From the NCBI GenBank assembly GCA_013288645.1, contig JABDBL010000024.1:1-37311 (forward strand): a stretch of 37,311 bases of DNA, in the 5' to 3' direction. The notes under the pieces were generated by a model, which searched no databases, was not told the DNA's origin, and was given only the letters and a program-made list of their open reading frames with translations. Below are positions 33,962-37,311 of this stretch, piece by piece. This stretch comes from Candidatus Melainabacteria bacterium. Its GTDB lineage: Bacteria > Cyanobacteriota > Vampirovibrionia > Obscuribacterales > Obscuribacteraceae. The translations under genes and the position numbers were made by a program. Positions within the stretch are counted from its first letter, which is position 1. Each line of letters starts with the position of its first letter.

Positions 33962-34366
33962 ATGTATACATTAAGCACAAACCCAGTAGAATACATTATT
34001 GCCGGTAATCCAGAAGCGTCAGTCAGCGTTTTAGAAAAATTAGCTAGATCCACTAACGCAGCTGTTAGAGCCAGAGTAGCTGAAAATCCAAACATCACAG
34101 TTGACACTCAATTAAAACTACTGAAAGACGAAAACCCCGAAGTAAGGCTAGGACTCTCTTTTAATCCAATGTTACCCAGTCATTTCTTTATCCGCTTAGC
34201 TGCTGACAATAATGCGGACGTAAGACTATCTTTAGCAGAAAATCCAAATGTATCTTGTACAATTTTGCAAACACTAGAAGAAGATGAAAATCCTTATGTT
34301 GCGGAAAGAGCAAAAAAGACTTTGGCAATGGTTTGTCCAGAAGAATATGCGCTAGCTACAGCGTAA
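33962..34366 (+). CDS. Variant leucine-rich repeat (LRV) protein
   Basis: 134 residues with four repeats of about 24 residues: VRARVAENPN, VRLGLSFNPM, VRLSLAENPN and so on, each preceded by LxxLAxxxxxx. This is the LRV pattern first seen in Azotobacter, which makes a right-handed helical stack that binds protein. AAGGAG precedes the ATG. It lies between the TetR gene and an SDR gene, 51 bases apart from the latter, and should share the TetR-controlled transcript. Confidence 0.82.
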   Translation: MYTLSTNPVEYIIAGNPEASVSVLEKLARSTNAAVRARVAENPNITVDTQLKLLKDENPEVRLGLSFNPMLPSHFFIRLAADNNADVRLSLAENPNVSCTILQTLEEDENPYVAERAKKTLAMVCPEEYALATA

Positions 34367-34417
34367 TAACAGTGAAAAAATCTTGGGTAAGACTGAATAA
34401 GAGAAGGGGGGATAAAG

Positions 34418-35176
34418 ATGAAGTTCGATGGAAAAGTAGCGCTAATTACCGGTGCTAGTTCTGGCATTGGGAAAGAAACAGCATTGTTATTTGCTAAGCA
34501 TGGTGTCAAAGTTGTAGCAGCTGCTCGTAGAAAAGAAGAAGGCGAAGCGACTGTTAAAGAAATAAAGTCCAATGGCGGAGAAGCTATTTTCGTACAAACA
34601 GATGTTTCTGATGAAAAACAAGTCGAAAGATTAATCAGCGAAACATTGAAAGAATATGGGCGGCTAGATATTGCTTTTAACAATGCTGGTGTTGAAGGAA
34701 AAATGGGTATGCCTCTTCATGAACAAACCGATCAAAATTACGACACTATATTTAATATCAATGTAAAAGGTGTTTTAGTAAGCATGAAGCACCAAATTCT
34801 GGCCATGAGAAAAACAGGCGGCGGCTCAATAGTGAATAATTCAAGCGCGGCAGGCTTAGTAGCATTTCCTGGAGCGAGCGTTTATGTAGCTAGTAAACAT
34901 GCCGTAAACGGATTAACTAAAGCAGCAGCAATAGAATACGGTACTGAAAATATTCGTGTTAATGCTGTTTGTCCGGCAGTGATAGAAACTGATATGTCAG
35001 AACGTGCTTTTAAAAATCAACCGGAATTAAAAGAAACCATGGCCAAAATGCATCCAATTGGCAGAGTGGGGCAACCTAGAGAAATAGCAGAAGCAGTATT
35101 ATTTCTCTGTTCGGATGGGGCTTCTTTTATTACTGGACATTGTTTGCCCATAGATGGTGGATACACAATTCAATAG
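34418..35176 (+). CDS. Short-chain dehydrogenase/reductase
   Basis: 252 residues, classical SDR length. The cofactor motif is TGASSGIG (10-17), followed by NNAG, with catalytic Ser, Tyr and Lys in SSAAGL...YVASKH, and the C-terminal GHCLPIDGGY. AARRK after the second strand suggests NADP preference. The substrate is unknown. A strong Shine-Dalgarno (AAGGGGGG) precedes the ATG. Controlled, with the LRV gene, by the TetR regulator that may sense electrophiles, it may reduce a reactive carbonyl. Confidence 0.95.
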   Translation: MKFDGKVALITGASSGIGKETALLFAKHGVKVVAAARRKEEGEATVKEIKSNGGEAIFVQTDVSDEKQVERLISETLKEYGRLDIAFNNAGVEGKMGMPLHEQTDQNYDTIFNINVKGVLVSMKHQILAMRKTGGGSIVNNSSAAGLVAFPGASVYVASKHAVNGLTKAAAIEYGTENIRVNAVCPAVIETDMSERAFKNQPELKETMAKMHPIGRVGQPREIAEAVLFLCSDGASFITGHCLPIDGGYTIQ

Positions 35177-35185
35177 ATCACTTCT

Positions 35186-35386
35186 TTATGGTCGCTCAGT
35201 CCACTGAGCCCATTTTTTTACGAGCTCTTGTCCTATTGCAATCATTCTGTCATCAAAACTTTCAATATAACTTTTATACATAGAACAATCAGGATCTTCT
35301 GCTAATTGTCTGCTTATTTCGGATGGCGATTTTTCAGAATCTAACAGTTCTATTAGTTTATCTTGATATTTTTGCAGCTCGCTCAT
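35186..35386 (-). CDS. 66-residue orphan coupled to the MNIO gene
   Basis: 66 residues, mostly helical. The first half is charged and acidic (ELLDSEKSPSEISRQL), then DPDCSMYKSYIESFDDRM with a single Cys34, then IGQELVKKWAQW. There is no signal peptide, glycine-rich core or Cys cluster of a typical precursor peptide. Its ATG follows the MNIO stop with no gap (TAA-ATG), so translation is coupled. It may be a small partner protein of the MNIO enzyme, or a peptide substrate; the position supports a link but not which. I do not recognise the family. Confidence 0.7.
   Translation of the reverse strand: MSELQKYQDKLIELLDSEKSPSEISRQLAEDPDCSMYKSYIESFDDRMIAIGQELVKKWAQWTERP
35194..35219 (+). terminator. 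Terminator of the LRV-SDR unit
   Basis: GCTCAG-TCCA-CTGAGC (35194-35209), then CCATTTTTTT. The hairpin lies within the 3' end of the convergent 66-residue gene on the other strand. Confidence 0.72.
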
Positions 35387-36259
35387 TTAGTGATTCTCCA
35401 CTATATTTTTTATTCTCATAAATTCGTCTTGAAAATTAGCCATGTCTGTTTGATTATTTAGCGTTCCTCCTAATCTTTCAAGAATTATATAATCAATATT
35501 AGGACATAAATCCAAGACTGTTTCTAAAAGCGTAAATACTGCTTCCGGCGCATCTCCATCATGAGTATCGCGTCTTATCGTCCTATCGTTACCCAAAGTA
35601 TTCAAAGATCCTCCAGATATATGCAGTTCTTTCACATCAGCTAGTGGATATGTTTGTAACAGAGTCTCGGGATTGAGTGAAAAGTTTTGAATTTGGCAAT
35701 AAAGGTTATGGAGATCGAGCAGGATAAAACCATTTATTTCTTGCAGTAATTCTTTTAAAAATATTCCCTGGTTTAAAACATCTTCTTTGCAAAATGCCAA
35801 CGCTAAATTTTCCAGGCCAACAGGAAGATTTACTATGTCAGAGAGTCTGCGCAAGTTTTCTTTACCCAATGTCACTGCCTCAGCACAATATGGCACCGGT
35901 AGTGGTGCTCCCCGCAATACATGTCCAGCTTGACTAAAACCAAAATGCTCTGATATATGAATATATTTTCTCGTTCTTATTTCATTGGAGAGCTTAGCCA
36001 GCCAATCTTTATGTAATGGTGAATATGTGGAAAGAGCTGAAAAATATACGCCATGCCCAAGTAAAAGATCTTGCTTTGAATAATATTCAAGCAAGTCTTG
36101 CGCCCAACCTGGCATTAACCCTTTTTGCCAGCAAGTATCAAAGCTCCACTCGATTACATCTACCTGATTATTTGCGAATAACGATGCAGTAGCTTGCCTG
36201 AAGTCATCCTCAAGCATCATTGACAAGCCAACTTTAACTTTGCTATTTTGTCCTACCAT
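35387..36259 (-). CDS. DUF692/MNIO family multinuclear iron oxidase
   Basis: 290 residues from ATG 36259, which lies one base after the TPR stop; a longer frame to 36319 only overlaps that gene. TIM-barrel pattern of the DUF692/MNIO family: GHGVYFS (H69), HISEHFGF (H101, E104, H105), VGLENLA (E150), LLDLHNLY (D182, H184), ELHISGG (H213), RRDTHDGDA (D231, H233), ILER (E261). These are the expected metal ligands. MNIO enzymes (MbnB, TglH and others) use two or three irons and oxygen to modify Cys or other residues in ribosomal peptides, usually with a partner protein. The next genes are a TPR protein and a 66-residue orphan. Confidence 0.9.
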   Translation of the reverse strand: MVGQNSKVKVGLSMMLEDDFRQATASLFANNQVDVIEWSFDTCWQKGLMPGWAQDLLEYYSKQDLLLGHGVYFSALSTYSPLHKDWLAKLSNEIRTRKYIHISEHFGFSQAGHVLRGAPLPVPYCAEAVTLGKENLRRLSDIVNLPVGLENLALAFCKEDVLNQGIFLKELLQEINGFILLDLHNLYCQIQNFSLNPETLLQTYPLADVKELHISGGSLNTLGNDRTIRRDTHDGDAPEAVFTLLETVLDLCPNIDYIILERLGGTLNNQTDMANFQDEFMRIKNIVENH

Positions 36260-36260
36260 A

Positions 36261-37311
36261 TTATTTCGCTGCATTATTAAGATGATAAGTTGTTTGCACA
36301 CGCGATGCTTCCGACTCATTTTTAGTTTGCTCTAAGAAATTAGCATACTCTTTTGCTGATTCTTGCACTTCAAAGCTCTTAATACCATAAACTTGTTCTT
36401 CGGCCTTAAGCAATTGTTCGTATAATGCACTAACTTCACTGGCTGTTTTGTAAGGATAAAACACATTCTCCTTTTTAAAATATATGAAATCACACAAACA
36501 ATCGATTACTGTTTTATTATGTACACCCTTTGCTCGAACCATAACTTTGTACGCCCGATCATATAATGAGAGCAGTTTTGCTCTATCAAAACTAGAACTT
36601 GCTAGCATATTTTTGCAATAACCTGCCACGGTCTGCGCACTTTCAAAAGCATTTATATCATCTGGCTTTACTGAACCTTCAAGCAGCGAAACAATTTCAT
36701 TGTTTAAAATAAAAGCTGGTTCATGGTCTCTATGACTATCTTCAAGAATTTTTGCCGGTCCTTCTAGAGCTTGAACTAAAAACGGATTATCTTTGCCAAG
36801 AGCATTTTCGCGACTACGAATAGCTGTTTCTAATAAAGGACCAGTTTCTTTGTAATCACCAAATCGATCATCAAGCAGAGCTAAGCGAATGTTGCTCTCA
36901 GAATAACGAACATCGTTTTCACCAAAAACCATAGCTAAACCTAGCGCCTCCAATGCATTGTCCTTTTGTGTTTTCCTATCGTAATAAATTTTTCGCTTTA
37001 AACTGCACAGTCGTATCAGATCACTCCACTCTTGTGTGTCGGAAAAAGATTTCTTTGGCCAGGATTTATAGAGAGTGTCAGCTAAATGACCGGCTTCTTT
37101 TATATGATTAGTCTTCGCAAGAGCTTCATAATAGTCATTTAAATATTCAGCCACTTCCCAATCTTGATCAGAAAACGTTCTTCTTTCAATCTTGATTGCT
37201 TTTTGCAAAGGCTCTAATGCATCGAAATACTTTTTTTCTCGCAAATAAACACGTCCTAATAAGTCTAAATAGCGGGCTTCGCTTTCTAAATCACGATAAT
37301 TGTCATCGATA
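36261..37311 (-). CDS. TPR protein, 5' end beyond the window
   Basis: At least 350 residues. The frame is open to the window edge (it continues past TTG 37244 with EARYLDLLGRVYL, still TPR-like), so the N-terminus is missing. About seven TPR or TPR-like helix pairs are visible, of the longer kinesin-light-chain style (LDDRFGDYKETGPLLETAI, LFDRAYKVMVRAKG-like). The stop lies one base before the MNIO ATG. It could hold substrates or partners of the MNIO enzyme; this is inference from the tight operon. Confidence 0.8.
   Translation of the reverse strand, partial: IDDNYRDLESEARYLDLLGRVYLREKKYFDALEPLQKAIKIERRTFSDQDWEVAEYLNDYYEALAKTNHIKEAGHLADTLYKSWPKKSFSDTQEWSDLIRLCSLKRKIYYDRKTQKDNALEALGLAMVFGENDVRYSESNIRLALLDDRFGDYKETGPLLETAIRSRENALGKDNPFLVQALEGPAKILEDSHRDHEPAFILNNEIVSLLEGSVKPDDINAFESAQTVAGYCKNMLASSSFDRAKLLSLYDRAYKVMVRAKGVHNKTVIDCLCDFIYFKKENVFYPYKTASEVSALYEQLLKAEEQVYGIKSFEVQESAKEYANFLEQTKNESEASRVQTTYHLNNAAK

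Noticed and set aside
36260-36319. Longer MNIO start at 36319
   Set aside because: The extra 20 residues only overlap the TPR gene, and the family domain starts at VGLSMML shortly after ATG 36259.
1-37311. CRISPR arrays, rRNA or tRNA genes
   Set aside because: No regularly spaced repeat set, and no cloverleaf or rRNA-like stretch was found by eye; a tRNA could be missed without a scan.

Overview
The window is about 37 kb of AT-rich bacterial chromosome, densely packed with genes on both strands. I see no rRNA, tRNA, CRISPR array, transposase or phage module. The best guess for the host is a non-photosynthetic relative of the Cyanobacteria (Vampirovibrionia or 'Melainabacteria' type). This rests on a primary sigma factor of cyanobacterial style without a long region 1.1, a small single-RRM RNA-binding protein, many TPR proteins, secreted low-complexity proteins, and a TatA-uvrB pair. 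The assignment is an inference from gene style, not from a marker search. TTG and GTG starts supported by Shine-Dalgarno sequences are common.

Left part (1-8.3 kb): the end of an unidentified gene, a two-domain M16 zinc peptidase, a small secreted Lys/Thr-rich protein, the RRM protein, a DUF962/Mpo1-like membrane protein, a GGDEF-like protein with a broken active site, a zinc-ribbon/TPR membrane protein, and a stand-alone rplJ-rplL operon. That operon is preceded by an L10-type leader ending in an intrinsic terminator (attenuator).

Middle (8.3-21.6 kb): a thioredoxin-like 2Fe-2S ferredoxin, a GC-rich foldable intergenic block, a secreted alpha/beta-hydrolase-like protein, an unknown protein, tatA-uvrB, and an accessory stretch. 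The accessory stretch holds a duplicated zeta-toxin-like kinase/small-protein pair (one kinase copy has lost its P-loop), a protein with two retropepsin domains plus TPRs, a DinB-like protein, a GNAT acetyltransferase divergent from an HxlR regulator with paired operators, an AHSA1/SRPBCC protein, and a Fic AMPylase with a decayed copy of its own start upstream.

Right part (22-37.3 kb): the primary sigma factor with a strong terminator, two membrane proteins (one with TPRs), 3-methyladenine DNA glycosylase divergent from asparagine synthetase, a 940-residue REC-GAF-GGDEF-HD-GYP cyclic-di-GMP protein, a secreted Tyr/Ser/Gly-rich protein, a uracil-DNA glycosylase-like Fe-S protein, a ROK sugar kinase without the zinc motif, and a secreted EF-hand protein. 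A TetR regulator follows, whose probable operator recurs before an LRV-repeat protein and an SDR oxidoreductase.

The window ends in a tightly packed reverse-strand operon: a TPR protein (cut by the window edge), a DUF692/MNIO-family multinuclear iron oxidase, and a 66-residue orphan. MNIO enzymes are known to modify Cys or other residues of ribosomal peptides. No obvious precursor peptide is visible here, so this operon is the best candidate for something undescribed.
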